64,000 nt of DNA from Massospora cicadina (GCA_022478985.1 JAKSZP010002714.1:124001-188000), one strand, 5' to 3'; shown: positions 1 through 12,399, counted from the first letter of the stretch. Notes: generated by a model not told the origin, from the letters alone. Numbers and translations are program-made.

Positions 1-1
1 T

Positions 2-121
2 GTAATCCAAGGATGGTTCTCTTCCAATGTTTATACCATCAAGCACTTAGCCAATGGGAGGATCATTAACACGGTTCATGTGAAACTCTTGAGACCCTAT
101 CATTATAGTCAACCCCCATAA
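2..121 (+). CDS. C-terminal end of a Ty3/gypsy integrase (element X, partial)
   Basis: An open frame of 39 codons enters from the left edge and ends with TAA at 119-121. It reads like the GPY/F module at the end of gypsy integrases: a tryptophan-rich strand, the string NVYTIKHLANGRIINTVHV, and a final LLRPYHY. This module binds DNA non-specifically and helps integrase multimerise. An LTR begins 40 bp downstream, after a purine-rich run, as expected at the 3' end of such an element. Only the tail is inside the window, so intactness of the rest cannot be judged. Confidence 0.75.
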   Translation, partial: VIQGWFSSNVYTIKHLANGRIINTVHVKLLRPYHYSQPP

Positions 122-160
122 GTGAGTACTTAAAGTCTGAGCTGAGTTGGGGGAGAGATG

Positions 161-554
161 TGTTGAATTGTTGCCATGAACTTAAGCGATTGGACAATTT
201 TTCTTTTCCTGTTAAGTTTGCCTAAAGCAGGTGTCCAAACACTAGTTGGGGCCTCATCCTAGAGTCCCCCCTTTTTTGAGCCCCCTAACCCTTCTGGTAT
301 CGTCACATGCATGTCCTTGACTCTGATGAGTCATTGCCCTCAAATTGAGTACTATTGTACCTATCATACCCATTATACTCAATGTCAATCAATCTTTCAT
401 TTGGACATTCTTATTCCAGAATTATGAATCAAGTTTAATCATTCCTCTGATCATCCAATAAAATACTTTTTATCTAAATTTAAGTTGGATTCTGGATTCA
501 CTCCATGTAAATAGATCATCCTATACTAAGGATTTTAGGAATTGGACCTCAACA
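161..554 (+). repeat. 3' LTR of element X
   Basis: A purine-rich tract (about 144-159, GAGTTGGGGGAGAGA) is followed by TGTTGA at 161. A matching TCAACA at 549-554 gives a perfect 6-bp terminal inverted repeat and a 394-bp LTR. An AATAAA signal lies at 457. The next five bases are AGTGG, but the 5' partner is outside the window, so the duplication cannot be verified. Confidence 0.6.
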
Positions 555-642
555 AGTGGACTGAGGTCATAAGATCAAGATAATCAAGCAAGTTCCAAAA
601 GGAAACTTCTACCTGTGCAGCATGTTCGTTTCCATGCACTAC

Positions 643-1758
643 TGTAAGTTCCAGGGAACGTCCTCTGGGTGTTGACCAGGCCATTTTCCCATTTCTGAGT
701 AAGAAGGCACTAAAGAGGGTGGATGTACCCCTCATTACTCAGGGCGATCTCGCTCACAGTAGATGAGCGCTGGGTAACAGCTCTCCCACTTAGAATCCCG
801 CTTCCAGTACCCACACTAACCTCGACAGAACTGTTATGAGGAATCAGTGAAATGTGTGCCGAGATCGCTGAAATGAAATTGATTGTAACCAATTCGAGTG
901 GCAATCAGCCAAATGCTCAGATTTTAAATGGGCAAAAAGGTATGAAGACTGATCTATCAGCCAAAATGCCCAACAATTGCGATTCAATTAACATGACAAT
1001 CAGAAAAACCTCCCCCCTCCCAAATCCATCAGGCATCACCCCCAATGAGCAGCTTCCTGCTGATAAATTGGGTGTTACATCTGATACAATGCCATTGACC
1101 AAACAAATGGCCCAGCGACCGAGCACAGGTGGGTTGGGCATCCCAAACCTGTTCCCAACCAAATGGGCCCACCCCAATGTGGGGTGGCCTTGGGGTATTC
1201 CCGCCACTTATCGGGCTAAATGCTGTCATACCAACCGTTGGAAATGTATATGAGCCTTGGTTCAGATGTTTGAGGTCAAATTGACAGTGACTCAGCCTGC
1301 CGCCAAATTTTGCAATGTCAGTTCCCAAGGAACTAACCCACCCATTCCCAAATAATTTACTGGTTAGGTTGAATTTTCAGGACCTGAACCCAGCTTGTTT
1401 CCTTCAAATTGACTACTATTTAATCAGTCGCATTCCACTGAGAAAATCGGTGGTCAATTTTCTTTCCTAAATTTCCATTAAAAATTCTTCCCAAAAATTA
1501 GTTTTTACATGTTAAAAATTAAGCCACCTTATCCGCAGACATTCTCGTACCTCTCAGGGTTAACAGCTGTGTGCATCTGGTACTTTATTCTGTGCCTATA
1601 TGAAATTCTGGCTCACTGGCAGATATTGGTGGAACTCTTTTCCAGTTCCATATTCGTCGTATCAGCAGCAGTGCCTCAGAAATTCTGGTTTGCTGTTCAG
1701 ATGCTCTGACATCTGGGCTGGCAGGTCAGTCTAATTCTTACTTGCTGTTTGCCTGAAA
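643..1758 (+). repeat. Solo LTR of the chromovirus A/C superfamily
   Basis: This starts TGTAAGTTCCAGGGA and aligns along its length with the LTRs of element A (11025, 16919) and more distantly with those of C. It ends where A ends, near GCCTGAAA. Flanking 5-mers are ACTAC (638-642) and ACTAA (1759-1763), a one-mismatch duplication. No gag or pol is attached, so it is a solo LTR left by recombination. It is the most diverged A-like copy here, which makes it useful for testing the U3 reading frame listed separately. Confidence 0.7.
790..1367 (+). pseudogene. U3-embedded reading frame in solo LTR (copy 1)
   Basis: This frame runs through the U3 part of the LTR and ends at TAG 1365-1367. It is open for 133 codons from 852 and continues past TGA codons on both sides that look like CGA-to-TGA changes. 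It aligns codon for codon with frames in both LTRs of element A, with only a net 15-nt in-frame indel. Shared blocks include CAEI, VTSD/ITSN, NPFPTKW, WPWGIP, a Cys/His cluster (AKCCHTNRWKC here) and KFCNV. I do not recognise the protein. In-frame conservation between strongly diverged LTRs suggests a former accessory protein, in the genomic position of U3 genes of some retroviruses. Confidence 0.5.
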
Positions 1759-1763
1759 ACTAA

Positions 1764-3520
1764 GCCAACTATACGGCATCTCCCATTTTTCATTAGTATG
1801 CTTACCCCATCAACCTTTTTAATAAACCTTAGTTAATAATCCTAAAATTTTTTTCCGCCTAATCTCACTTTTGAGCAAATTTTATACAAAAAAGTTTATT
1901 TTACCACCATCTCTAGCCACATCCATTTTCCACTAATGTCCTTGGTATGCAGCCAGCTGCTACAGTGTAGAGCAGCAGTGCCCCACCACCTTGCATTTAC
2001 CACCTTGTGGGCAAATGCGTTCAGATGAGCTCAAGTAGCCCACTGACCTCTTCTGGCCAATTTGCCCCCCCTAAGAATTAGTGCTCCACCTTGCATGCAT
2101 CCACCCTTCTCACCCCCACCCTCTCATCCTACCCCATTCCAACATTCATTTTTGCCTCCAGGTTGACTACAGGCATTCATTCCCATATGCTGACAAAGCA
2201 ATAATTGAGTTAGCTCCACTGCCTTTACACCAGCTGGCTTCATAAATTTTTACCCTTTTAAGAACTATTTTGACAGGCTTCCAGATGGAGGAGGATGTGG
2301 CAGCAGTGGCTGCAACTCACCTCATTTACAAAAACACCCCCATTCCCACTATCCATACTCACCTCCCTTCTGACACCACACTGGTGGTGTCATTTGCTAA
2401 CCTTCTTTTTTACCTCTCACCCCAAATTTTGAATGAACAGTTGATAGTGGGGCTTTTGGCTTATGGCACTCAACCCAACCTCACCTTCACTGTTCTCTGG
2501 TGCAGAGCGCCTTGCTGCACCTCATGCCACTGCCACCATAATCCCACACCACCCTGCCATAGCCCAACAAATCCCCCATGCTTGTATTGCAGCGGCACCA
2601 GAGTATTTCTTTTGAGCTCATGTTGATAATGGGTCACCAAATTTGTCCCCTCTGTTTTGGGTTTGACCCTTCAAAAGAATCCTGTCCCAAGCCACTTTCT
2701 CTGAAATGGCTTCTGCACAATTGTCAGTGGCATCTGAATGGGATGTCTTGTGCCCCCTCCTACCCCCCACATGAGCTCATGTGCCAGAGTAGAAAATCAG
2801 CCCCAATCAAATCATCCAGCCACATTTGCCTGCCTTAATTCAACCTAGCCAATCAGTCAGGCTTGGACCACCATTCAAACCCAAGCATCCACCCACTCAA
2901 CTATTACCACCCACCCAAATTCAGTCTCTGCTATTCTCATAAACCAAAATCCTTGGGACCTATTGGATGAGGTTGATAAATTAGGTAAAATTATCACAAG
3001 TGAGGAAACTGGTGAACCTCTCAGCCTGGACAATTATGAATGTGCCTAATTTTATAATTCTGATTTTGACAAATCCCTCACGCCCAGACAATTTGCTCCT
3101 AAACCCAATGCCATCCCCTACCAAAGTGATCACCAGCTCACCTTAGCAGCAGTGGCCTCACCCCATTGCCACCACCTCCACAAAGCAGTGGCCCAAATCA
3201 TCTGATCAATTCCAAGAAGGGCTGAGTGCAATCATCTTCCCCCTGATTTTCCCAAAACAGCACAGGAGGAAATCACCAAATTGAACGATGATGCCATAGA
3301 TGCTGTCTTGCATGTTGCAAAGCTAGCAGCATTCAACCCAACTGCTAATATCACCCAGAAAGATATAACCAGTTTGGCCCTACTCCCAGATACCTGCATT
3401 CAAGCTGAACATCATGTTGCGGAATTAGTTGAGGCTGTCTTCCAAGCTGATCTTGAGGTAGGGAACCAAAATTTCACCTAGATTCATCCCCACCACGCTG
3501 ATGCCCAACACCCTGGCTCT
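1764..3520. other. Decayed sequence, possibly old element interior; no gene recognised
   Basis: Short open stretches exist (for example 2270-2626 and 3281-3481), but none is long or shows a recognisable motif. The 3230-3480 stretch reads in two adjoining frames as a helical, acidic, Ala/Leu-rich peptide, which could be a gag remnant. It adjoins the solo LTR, but I found no primer site, protease or RT motif. Pyrimidine-rich stretches with repeated CCACC are frequent. Confidence 0.3.
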
Positions 3521-3559
3521 CCGCTTTTGTCCGCTATTACAACCATTGTGATTCTGTCA

Positions 3560-3750
3560 TGCACAACAAGCCTGCAGTAGAGCTGCCTGACCCCCCTCCC
3601 CTCTGCCATGGTGGGTTAGCGGTATTCCGCTCCCCGCCTGGTTGGAGGTTTTGCTTTGTTTTATTCTGTTCATTTGGTTCTTTTGCTCCATGTTTTTCGG
3701 TAAGGTCTGTCCCCTGGTTGGCATACCTCGAATAAAATTCAAATTTTAGT
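3560..3750 (+). repeat. SINE-like copy sharing the LINE1/SINE 3' tail
   Basis: The 3' part (about 3697-3745) carries GTCTGTCCCCTGGTTGGC followed by a T/A-rich AATAAAA end. This is nearly the same as the tail of the SINE at 57320 and of LINE1 at 52040. Upstream, GGGTTAGCGGTA and GGTTGGAGGTTTT are spaced like degenerate Pol III A and B boxes. The 5' end and the target duplication could not be fixed. Confidence 0.5.
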
Positions 3751-3759
3751 TAATCAGCC

Positions 3760-4399
3760 CAATATCCATAAATATCTGGGCTAGCTCAAGCATTATTAAG
3801 CTCAATTTTAAGCTTTAAGCTGGTTCCGGGGGTTAATACCATCAAAATTTGCAAAAATGGACACTCAAAGCGTGTGTTAAACGCAAGTTGTAAGCTGGAC
3901 CACAAGGGTTTCAATCAGAGTAAAAACAATAATTAAAAAATCAGGTTACTTGCATGGTAGGCCGACACCTAGTTTGAGACCTTGTAAACAGGCGTATTAC
4001 ACGAGGCTAAAAAGTTACCCCAAGATAAACAATTGTGAATAGTCTATATGATCAAGTGTTAGCCTAGTTATGAGAAAAGATCCAGCCATAATCGCGCTGC
4101 TAAGCTTAAGAGTTCCAGGCGCTCTACCGAGTACTTATGCAAGCTTAATTTTACCGATAATCGCATCGCTTTCCATCCACAGCAACCCTTGATGCGTAAC
4201 AATTAACTAGCTTTCCACGGGGTAATAGGATATAACTAGCATAGCCTTCCAGCTTTATCATAAAAACGTTTAATTTGGATTTTTGTCCCCTCGTATAGGA
4301 TTAAAGAAATCACCTAAACTTGCCAGATCCTCAATCGATACCATTACGGTGTAACCAATTCAAGCGCACAATATTAGCCTTCGTGTTTAAAACTAATGA
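3760..4399. other. Intergenic, 3' flank of the kinase gene
   Basis: AT-rich sequence with no open frame of note and no similarity to the element families in this window. It probably contains the 3' UTR and terminator of the minus-strand kinase gene, but I see no unambiguous signal. Confidence 0.4.
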
Positions 4400-6600
4400 T
4401 CACGGCGAAGCCGAAATCTGGGCAAAGATATCGTCAAGCGCCTCAGCCCAGAAGACTAGCTGGCGGCCCAACGCTCGCACCTCAGAGTTCAGGGCGGCGC
4501 GATCAGCCAGATTAGATGGCATAGCGGGGGTCGATAAAGTTGTGGGGGACGTGCTTAGCTCGCCCGAACAGAGCAAGAGTGGTGTAGCTGGGGGTTGTTG
4601 GTTTGCGGAAGCCTGGGGATCAATTAGAGCAAGATATCGGCTTACCGGGATGGAAAGTTTAGGTAACTTTGGTTTGGCGCGCGGAGCGGAGGGTACGCCA
4701 GAAGATGACTTGCTAGAAGGAGGGTTTGAGGCTTGCAATGTGGCCGTAGCTGAGGGTTCAGGCGGTTGGGATGCTGTCAAGTTGCGATCGTTGAGGATAG
4801 TACGCAGCGACTGCACAGAGTTGGGGCCATGTAGGTGGTTTCGTCCAACTTTCCCGAGATCATCGTTAGTAGGCTTGGATGAAGGTAAGGCCGGATCTGC
4901 ATTTGAAAAGGACTTTGAACGGCGGTGTAAGGCTATAGACGGCCTAGTTGATTCCTCATCACTGATTGTGATCTGAGGTGGCTCAATGGCACGACAGTCA
5001 GCCGAGCGCTGGCGGATCATAGTTAATGGAAGCGTTGCTTCTTCCGATTCAGCAGCAACTATTCGACTGCGCGTGCTTAAAGGGCGTAGAGAGGATTTGG
5101 GCGGATAAGCTGGTGGGAGCGACGACTTCCGAGTCATGCCAGATCCGTCTTCATGCGTGGAGAACATAAACATCTTAACCAGGGGATGGTTTTCCTCCTT
5201 GTAGGCGCTAGCGCTAGACAAGTGCCTACGCGGTGTACGGCTCACAGCCGCGTCCGATAGTACACAGTTATCTCCCAAGCCGGGGTTCATAGTATCAAAG
5301 TTCCAAACCAAACCTTCATCGTCTTTGTCGCTATCATCACTAGCCCCATCAATCTCTGGTCCGTTGCTAACTTACCTCCCGGTATCTGGCACAGCCTGAG
5401 ACGCGATGCAAGAAGCCCGAGAGCTGCGGCTGATGCGAAACTTTTCATAGCGTGTAATGAGTTCCTTGAGAGTGGAGTAATGAACCTTGGCGTTTTGCTT
5501 GATAAATTTGTGCTTGAGAAGCTCGTCAGCCGCTGGTCTCTTACAAGTCAGTACTAAACCGGGTTAATCACACCTCTTCGGGGTTTAATGTAAGGCACAA
5601 GCTCACAAACTCCTTCATCTGGATAGAAAAGGGGCCAGATAGTTTAGGAGGTTTACCCTCGGCCAGCATCATGAGAGCTGTCTTGGGATCATGATCCGCA
5701 TAAGGTGGATTCCCTAACGCTATCTCATACGTCGTGATGCCAAGAGACCAGATATCGGCCTTAAGGTCGTAAGGCGTGCCTTCGCGGATCACTTCGGGTG
5801 CCATCCAGTAAGGGGTCCCGACAAAGGAGTACCGCTGCATCGAATTGCGCGTTATAGAGCGCGCTATCCCAAAGTCGCATAGCTGAACTTGGCCAGTTTC
5901 CGTCAACAGGATGTTTGCTGCTTTGATATCACGGTGGATGATCCCTTGCCGATGAATGTAATCCAGGGCGTAAAGCACCTGCCGAATAATAATCGAAATG
6001 GCTCGCTCTTCGATCACCGCCGCCTTCATCTCAAACAATTATAAGCTCGAGCTGCAGCGATATCTTACTAAGCCTCGGATCGAGCCCCCGGCTGCATAGT
6101 CCATGATCACCCATAGCTTTGAGCCTTCTAAAAAGGACCCGTGATACTTCGTAATGTTACAAGTCCCGGGGCCCTGGAGCTGCGATAGAAGCGAGATCTC
6201 CCTCTGCGTGTCCGCAATTTCCTCTTCATCGGTATCAAGGTTCAATATTTTAATCGCCACGACCTTGGCGGTGCGCCTATCCATTCTAAACAAACCAGCG
6301 GTCAAAGTGGTATTACATATCTTTATATATCAACCCATTAAATTGTACACCTTCAATCCGGCTCAAAACAAAGCCAATAGCATTATAGATATATATTGCT
6401 CAGAAAAAAAAAAAGTCCAAAATTACTGACAGAATGGATTAGATATAATAAAACTTTTTACCCTTTATATACCTCGCCATAAGCGCCTCTACCGATACAT
6501 TCAAGGCGAGTGTAAAAAGTTGAGGCCGCTAAATGAGCCGAACTTGGGCTTCCCCCGATACCATCTCTGAGCTCATTCCGCAATTCAACTGAGCCACAGG
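4400..6600 (-). CDS. STE20-family (germinal-centre kinase, Nak1/Kic1-like) Ser/Thr protein kinase, 5' end unresolved
   Basis: This is the only host gene I can support. Exons by frame and splice sites are 6462 to about 6600, 6069-6285, 5574-6029, 5376-5539 and 4400-5339 (stop at 4400-4402). Every junction keeps the frame. Introns are 6286-6461 (176 nt), 6030-6068 (39), 5540-5573 (34) and 5340-5375 (36). Kinase landmarks appear in order: glycine loop GRGAYGEVYKG, VAIK lysine, HRDIKAANILL catalytic loop, DFG, and the STE20 signature GTPYWMAPEVI. The lobe ends around RPAADELLKHKFI. A Ser/Pro-rich tail of about 330 residues with WNFDT follows. Family members act in the MOR/RAM polarity and morphogenesis pathway, normally with an Mo25-type partner; that role is from family knowledge. 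An in-frame TGA at 6605-6607 and no ATG in the first exon mean a further 5' exon exists, probably spliced to an acceptor near 6601. No key residue is missing, so the gene looks functional. Confidence 0.9.
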
Positions 6601-8310
6601 CTAGTCAGCCGAAGAAAAACTTAAAGGCAAGCAAGAAGTGCTTTGTTGGAGTTAGCCAATGATAGTGGAGACCAAAAAATCCCAATTATTTTGAAAAGCT
6701 TGAGTGTAATTTAGGTGTTAAGACAACAGCGAGTATGACTTATACCTACAGATCAATTTCAAAGTATAAATAGTTCCAAACCCTGTGTATATAACAAGTG
6801 CGTGACTATCGAGTAAGTTAACATGAAGCGCATAACAAATAAGACTAGTACAATGAATTGATGGATAAGTCAAATAAACCAGCCAAATAAAAATGGGAAC
6901 CTAAACAGAAAGGGGAAATAAAAAACAGTCCACCTTGGCAGTTTAACCTACCCAATACGAAGTGAACAACCAGCAGCGAGACAAACCAAGTGTTCTAAGT
7001 TAATCCCACTCTTGATAAATAAACTAACCCGATAAAAGCGAACCCCAACCAGGATCCAGTCGATACTTGAAGCATAAAAAGGATAAGGCCAGAACTTCGT
7101 CTGATTTGGTTATGCCCTAAAATATCTTACCGCTTTTAATCTTGTGACGACAGGTTAGTGGATCTGGAATTTAATAACCCCGTCCCAGTGGTATTTTACC
7201 CTCCACCGTGAATAATTTTAACACCGAAACATTAATCATTAAGCATCCACCTCGAACCTCTTAAGGTACGCCGTCACAAGGATAACTACAAAGAGTATCC
7301 TGTGCGCGAGAATCAAATTTCCTCTGTATAATCAATCTTTGCAAGGTTAATCTGTTAAATTTAATAATTTAAGTATATTTTTCCAATTACAAAACAAAGT
7401 CTACATTTTTCTAAGTTTTAAATTCCAGAGATTCAGAATTCTTTCAAATATTATACCCCAACATCCCTCCAAATGTCCAGCCTTAGCTTAAAGCCTAATG
7501 CACCTGTCATGCCATTTTAAATACCCTATATAAAATGTCTCAAGGCCAAGATAAATTACGGTACCCCTTGTAATGGCCATTATAAGATTTACCAAATTAC
7601 AAAACTGGATAATAATGAAAAATTCTGAAGTTACATGGACTAAAGTTTTGGGCCTCGGTTGCAATCGCATCCATAAACGCTGCATACATCATGTCTAGAG
7701 AGATTACTATAATCAATTAAGGGCTATATCAAAGCATACAAAGCTTGGTGGGGTGGCTACAGATAATTTCGCAATAGCATTTGAGAAAATCCTAGTCTTC
7801 TTATTGTCAAAGATCTAATATAGAAGCCTGGTCTACCTTTATAGTTTATTGCTGAGGTGATATAGACTTATACACCACACTATTATGGTTTTTATCTGAT
7901 TATTTCAAAAGTTGTCCTCAAGACAAGAATACCCAACTAGATGAAAATTAATAGAAACCCCAGCAGTAGATTATATCTTTCAGACAAGCTAGGTAAGGCT
8001 GCTGCTTATTCTGATTAATTCAAAGGCATGCAGTTATATCATTATCTTCTGCTGAATTGATAATCATCTGGCACTCAACTGTAGCAATAAGTAGATTAAG
8101 TGTATCGGAAGGATATGATTTGATATGACCAATTTCAGGCCTGATTTATAAGAACTTAGTAAGCGTTAGGCCTGCCTCAAAAGGCAATAAGTCAGGTAGG
8201 GCTGATCCATCTTTTCTAAAAGAACCCTACCTCAGTCCTTACCCTGCCCATCTGGTTATACATTGAAAGGGTAAAGTCTATTGCCTAGAGAAACCCTTCA
8301 ACTACACCAC
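6601..8310. other. Intergenic, 5' side of the kinase
   Basis: AT-rich DNA without a supported gene. It must contain the promoter and unresolved first exon(s) of the kinase. I could not choose an ATG with a convincing donor. No repeat family known from the window was recognised here. Confidence 0.4.
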
Positions 8311-8850
8311 TGTTGGAATTTTAAACAGATGGATCCTTCCAATAGTATCAGAATTAGGGGTTTCAGTTAGTCAGGCGTAATTGCCAGCTAATTTCCTAGT
8401 TTGATACTATTAAATATTATATATTTAATTGAGTTTAGGTTTGGAAGAAGCTGAGTTTGCTGCCAAAATGCCATCTGAAGATTGTTGTGGAAGTTTCTGG
8501 CGGAAAGCCAATGAATCTATTATGAATTATCCAAAAATGGTTCTGCCAACTAATTTGGAGCACCGGCAACTCATACCAAGGATGCTCAAAGTCCTACTAA
8601 TTACAAATTTATGTATGATTGACCAACAACTTATGCTGAGGATGGATTGACCTAATTTAATATTCAGTGATCAGATGAACGGATCTAGAGGGAATTGCTA
8701 TAAAGTATGAATGAACAAGTTTATGATCTAATAGAGGTTTGGAATCAAGAGGCTGATGGAGTTTTCAGTATTTGATTAGCCAAAGAGTACTTGGGCGCAG
8801 TAGCCCTGAAAGTAGTATAAATAATCATTCATTCCTTCCTTGTAAACATC
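8311..8850. repeat. Diverged LTR-like repeat F, copy 1
   Basis: Starts TGTTGGAATTTT. It aligns with about 50460-51230 over blocks such as CAGATGGATCC...AATTAGGGG...TTAGTCAGGCGT and CAACTCATACCAAGGATG. The end near CTTGTAAACA is tentative and no duplication was found. Similarity is patchy, so both copies are old. Likely solo LTRs of an unidentified family. Confidence 0.45.
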
Positions 8851-10030
8851 TCTCATTTGCCCATCTTTCCTGTTTTTTGAAGTAGCTTGGTGCAACTAGA
8901 GTGGGGAAGGTAGAATAGGGGATACCTGATAAGCATGGGTGATCACACCTGGAGTGGCTGGCGCTGCCAGCTCTCATGCCTCTTCCCTATGAGGAACCAG
9001 TGGGAATCTGGCCAGCTGGCTACCAGCGGATGAGCTGACAGGCTGCCATCCTTGCGGGGTGCAGCGCAGGAGTTGCCATAGCCACCCAAGAAGGGGGATA
9101 GACTCGCCGGGGCATGCCCAGATAGGTTGGTGAAGGGTCACAAGGGTTGGGCAGTGCAGAAGTGCCTGAGCTGCCCAGGAAGGGGCAGGACTTGCCAGGG
9201 CACACGCTGAGGACACCTGGTGCTAAAGGCAAAGCCATTGGTGGTTAGTTGGTGGTTTGGATGCAGGACTTGTAGAGGTTGGTATACTATTGAAGGTGAA
9301 ACAGAAAAGGGCCACCAGTCTTCATACTGGTTGGCCTGGCACACTAGCAGAGCCCATGGTCAATTTTGTTACAACCACCAAAATTTCAATTTTAATATTG
9401 GTAAATTCACCCCAAACCTCAGCCTAATCCCCAAAAATTCAAAAGACACCCAATTTCACTTGCTTTCTTATTTTTGATTTCTATTTTAATATCAATCAAT
9501 TTTAGTGGGAGGATATCCCCATGGTAGAGTATGGACTCAATGACACTGCCCTCTGAGCTTGATCCTATAAGATGAACTTTAAGAAAGGGGACAGTTTATG
9601 ACTTTGTTAGCATTGTGCACCAATGCTATAAACTGAGATAGAAGATAGTAAGGTGGTCCATGAAGTTCTTGCCCTATAAGAATGTCACATATAAAGGTTT
9701 ACCTGGTTTTACTCTCCTTTCCTATTGATTTAATTTCCCCATTGATTTGTTTGGTATTGTCCCAGGTTGGCCCCCCAAATAAATAATCATCTGATTTTAC
9801 CATAATTTTTGAAGGTCCTAAAGTCCAGATCCCAACTCCCCTTTCTATTTCCTTGTTATCTTTTCTCAATTTTCTGATTGTCAATCAAGCACCAGGAACT
9901 CCAAGGATGGGGTGCAACTTGATTGGAAAATTTTTGAATTTTTTTTTGTAAAAGGTTAAATTTGGGAGCAGCCAATCATGGAGTTTTCCATCGTCCTACC
10001 CAACTCAATTCTTACACCAATTTTGTAGCT
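8851..10030. other. Intergenic flank of the nested cluster
   Basis: A GC-richer patch (8900-9350) with several overlapping short open frames, then AT-rich sequence. Nothing recognisable as a gene or element. 10031-10035 (CTGAC) is the left target duplication of element C. Confidence 0.4.
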
Positions 10031-10035
10031 CTGAC

Positions 10036-10117
10036 TGTAAGTCTATAAAAGCGCCACTCCACTTGGACTGGGTGGCATTCCCATTTATAATAAAAAAGGG
10101 TCTGAGAAGGCCAGCTG
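10036..10117 (+). repeat. Element C 5' LTR, first part
   Basis: Begins TGTAAGTCTATAAAAGCGCC and matches the start of the C 3' LTR at 32828. Interrupted after AGCTG (10113-10117) by element B. The other copy reads straight through at GAGAAGGCCAGCTGCCC, proving the interruption. Confidence 0.85.
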
Positions 10118-10797
10118 TGTAACGGTTGGGTCAAACCAATCGTTACATTTTGACTCAAAATTTGGAAATCCAAATTTCGAGTCAAAACGCCTTTTTGGGG
10201 GTTTGAGGTGCATGCAGGCTCAGCACTGGGCTGCGCCCCTCCTGAGCTAATCTTCATGCTCCTTGGGGCACAAAGAAAAATGTAGAGGGGCTCCCCAGAA
10301 GGGCGACCTTAAAAAATCAGGCCCACGCGATTCTGAACTCAGTTCAGAATTCTTTATCATTTCCCACCCTTGCATGGGTCTCTCTAGCGGCCTCAGGGCT
10401 GCTCTTGCCTTGTCTTACCCGGTATCCCGTGGCAAACCTAGTTTTTGTAACCATAACAAAAAAATTGAGATTTGGCAGCAAACTGATCTGCTGTATACTC
10501 TGGGTTTATTTTCTTGTGTCATTCGTGGTGCCCTATGTCATCAGGATAAATTCATCAGCATGTTTATTTTGTTAATAAATAAAACAAGTTTAATTTTGGG
10601 GTCAAAACCCTCCTTTACCTATGTCATCTTTCCACATTCCAAATTGCCCTACATCTGAGGTTAAATTAGTGAATATGAGAAATTAAACCTCTTACCTCGA
10701 GGGAAATTATATTGGGAAATCTGTTGGCATAAATTTTGAATCTTCCAATCCAAAGGCAAGATGGCAGTCAAAAACTGGGATGTTTTCATCTGTTACA
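10118..10797 (+). repeat. Element B 5' LTR
   Basis: 680 bp, TGTAACGG to CTGTTACA. Differences from the right LTR are scattered and mainly transitions. Confidence 0.82.
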
Positions 10798-11024
10798 TTA
10801 TTCTAAACTCTGTGTGCATTTAGCATGCCACAAGATCCCCAGTTTGGTCTGACCTCAGTGGTCATTTCAGATCCCAGTTGTCAAGTAACCAGCACTGGGG
10901 GGAGCTGGTGACTGATGGCTAACCCTGGATCTGAAGCGACCGCTGGTCCAAAATCCTGGTGGGCTTCCCCCTCACCAGGGATCTGGTTGGCACCGAGGGA
11001 CCTAGCCCAGCAGGGCCCCTCACC

Positions 11025-12399
11025 TGTAAGTCTCAGGGAGTGTCCTTTGGCTCTCGAGCAATTCTATATTTCCATTACCAAATAAGAAAACACTGAAGAG
11101 GATGGCGGTACCCTTCATCACCCAGGGTGATCTCACCCATGTAGTTGATGAGTGATGGGTGATAGCCCATCTGCTTCAGACCCCACCCCAATTCCCTCAC
11201 TCACCTCAGCAGAACTGTTGCAGGGAATTAGTGAAATCTGTGCTGAGATTATTGAACTGAAATTGGTCAGATCTAATTTGGGCGGCAATTGGGCTGATGG
11301 CCAAAATTCAAATGGCTGTAAAAGTATGAAGAATGAGATATTGGCTGGATAACTCAATGGTTCCAATTTGATCCCTAGATCAGTAAAACAAATATCAGGT
11401 GACATTGACGAGAGTTCAAAGTCCTCTGATAGTAATTCAGGCGTCACATCTGATGAGCTACTATCAACTGAACAAATGGTTAAATGACTGAGCGTGGGTG
11501 GGTTAGCCATCCTGAACCCGTTCCCAACCAAATAGTCCCATCCCTATATGGGATGGCCTTGGGGGATTCCTGTTGCTCGTTGGGCCAAACACCATCATGC
11601 TAACCATCAGAAACATAATCAACCCCTGGTTCAGACGTTTGAGGTTGAACTGACAGAGTCTCAGCCCACCACCAAATTTTGCAATGTTGGTTCCCAAAGA
11701 ATAAACTCCCCCACTACCATCCAATTCGCTGGTTAGGCCAAATTTGTGGATCCTGCCCATGTCATTGTAATACCCCAACTGACCACTATTTAATCAGTTG
11801 CATGGCACTGAGAAAATTGTTGGTCAATTTTCTTACCTTACTTCCCAAATAAAAATTTTATTAAAAACCCCAAATTTTTACCTCCTTCCTTTTGACCACA
11901 TTCCATATGGTGTTCGCCTGGTGGTCCACCGCTCCACACTCTGGGTGGGCCTTACCAATTCTCTTAGTTACCATGATTCCCTCTATCGCCAATTGGGCTC
12001 AACAAGTCCAAAATTTTTGGTTCTACAACCCAGTTCTCATGACCTTCCGGCAGCAATATATAGGGATTTTATGGCCCTATGTTTGACAACTACAAGAGAA
12101 AATTCGACTCTCTTCTACCCCCAATGAAATGGCTTTAATAACCAAGAATCTCACAGAAACTATCCCAGTAGTTTCCACCCCTGTTACCAGAACCCCTGGG
12201 TCTGAAGTCTATTCAGTGTGGTTTGCCGTTGGGATACTCCTAACCCTGACATTCCGCCACCATTTTGTGGCATCCTATTTCCCAGCTCCATATCAAAGCG
12301 TACAGTCAACAATGCCTCTGACATTCTGGATTGAATTCTGGATGCTTACGCATCCCAATTGGCAGGCTGGTCTAAACTTCTTCTGCCGTCTCCACGACA
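11025..12399 (+). repeat. Element A 5' LTR
   Basis: 1375 bp, TGTAAG to CACGACA. A TATTTAA box lies at about 11788, roughly 30 bp upstream of a sequence complementary to the region just after the LTR (possible self-priming). Confidence 0.85.
11152..11736 (+). pseudogene. U3-embedded reading frame in A 5' LTR (copy 2)
   Basis: 195 codons in one frame ending at TAG 11734-11736, just upstream of the TATTTAA box. Three internal stops occur; one is TGA where the solo LTR copy has CGA, and one is TAG where it has TGG. Shared blocks with the other copies are LTSAELL, EICAEI, GVTSDE, NPFPTK, WPWGIP and KFCNVGSQ. The Cys/His cluster is His-rich here (AKHHHANHQKH). Unknown function. Its position in U3 means it would be carried at the 3' end of the genomic transcript. 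Confidence 0.5.

Noticed and set aside
4320..4976. A 218-codon open frame on the plus strand over the kinase C-terminal exon
   Set aside because: It is the reverse shadow of the Ser/Pro-rich minus-strand exon, which is tied to the kinase by frame-consistent splicing.
8429..8650. 73-codon open frame starting MSLGLEEAEFAAKMPSE
   Set aside because: Lies in repeat F; the second copy of the repeat does not keep the frame.
8974..9344. Overlapping GC-rich open frames on the minus strand
   Set aside because: Three frames are open at once, which reflects composition; no motif or homologous copy supports any of them.
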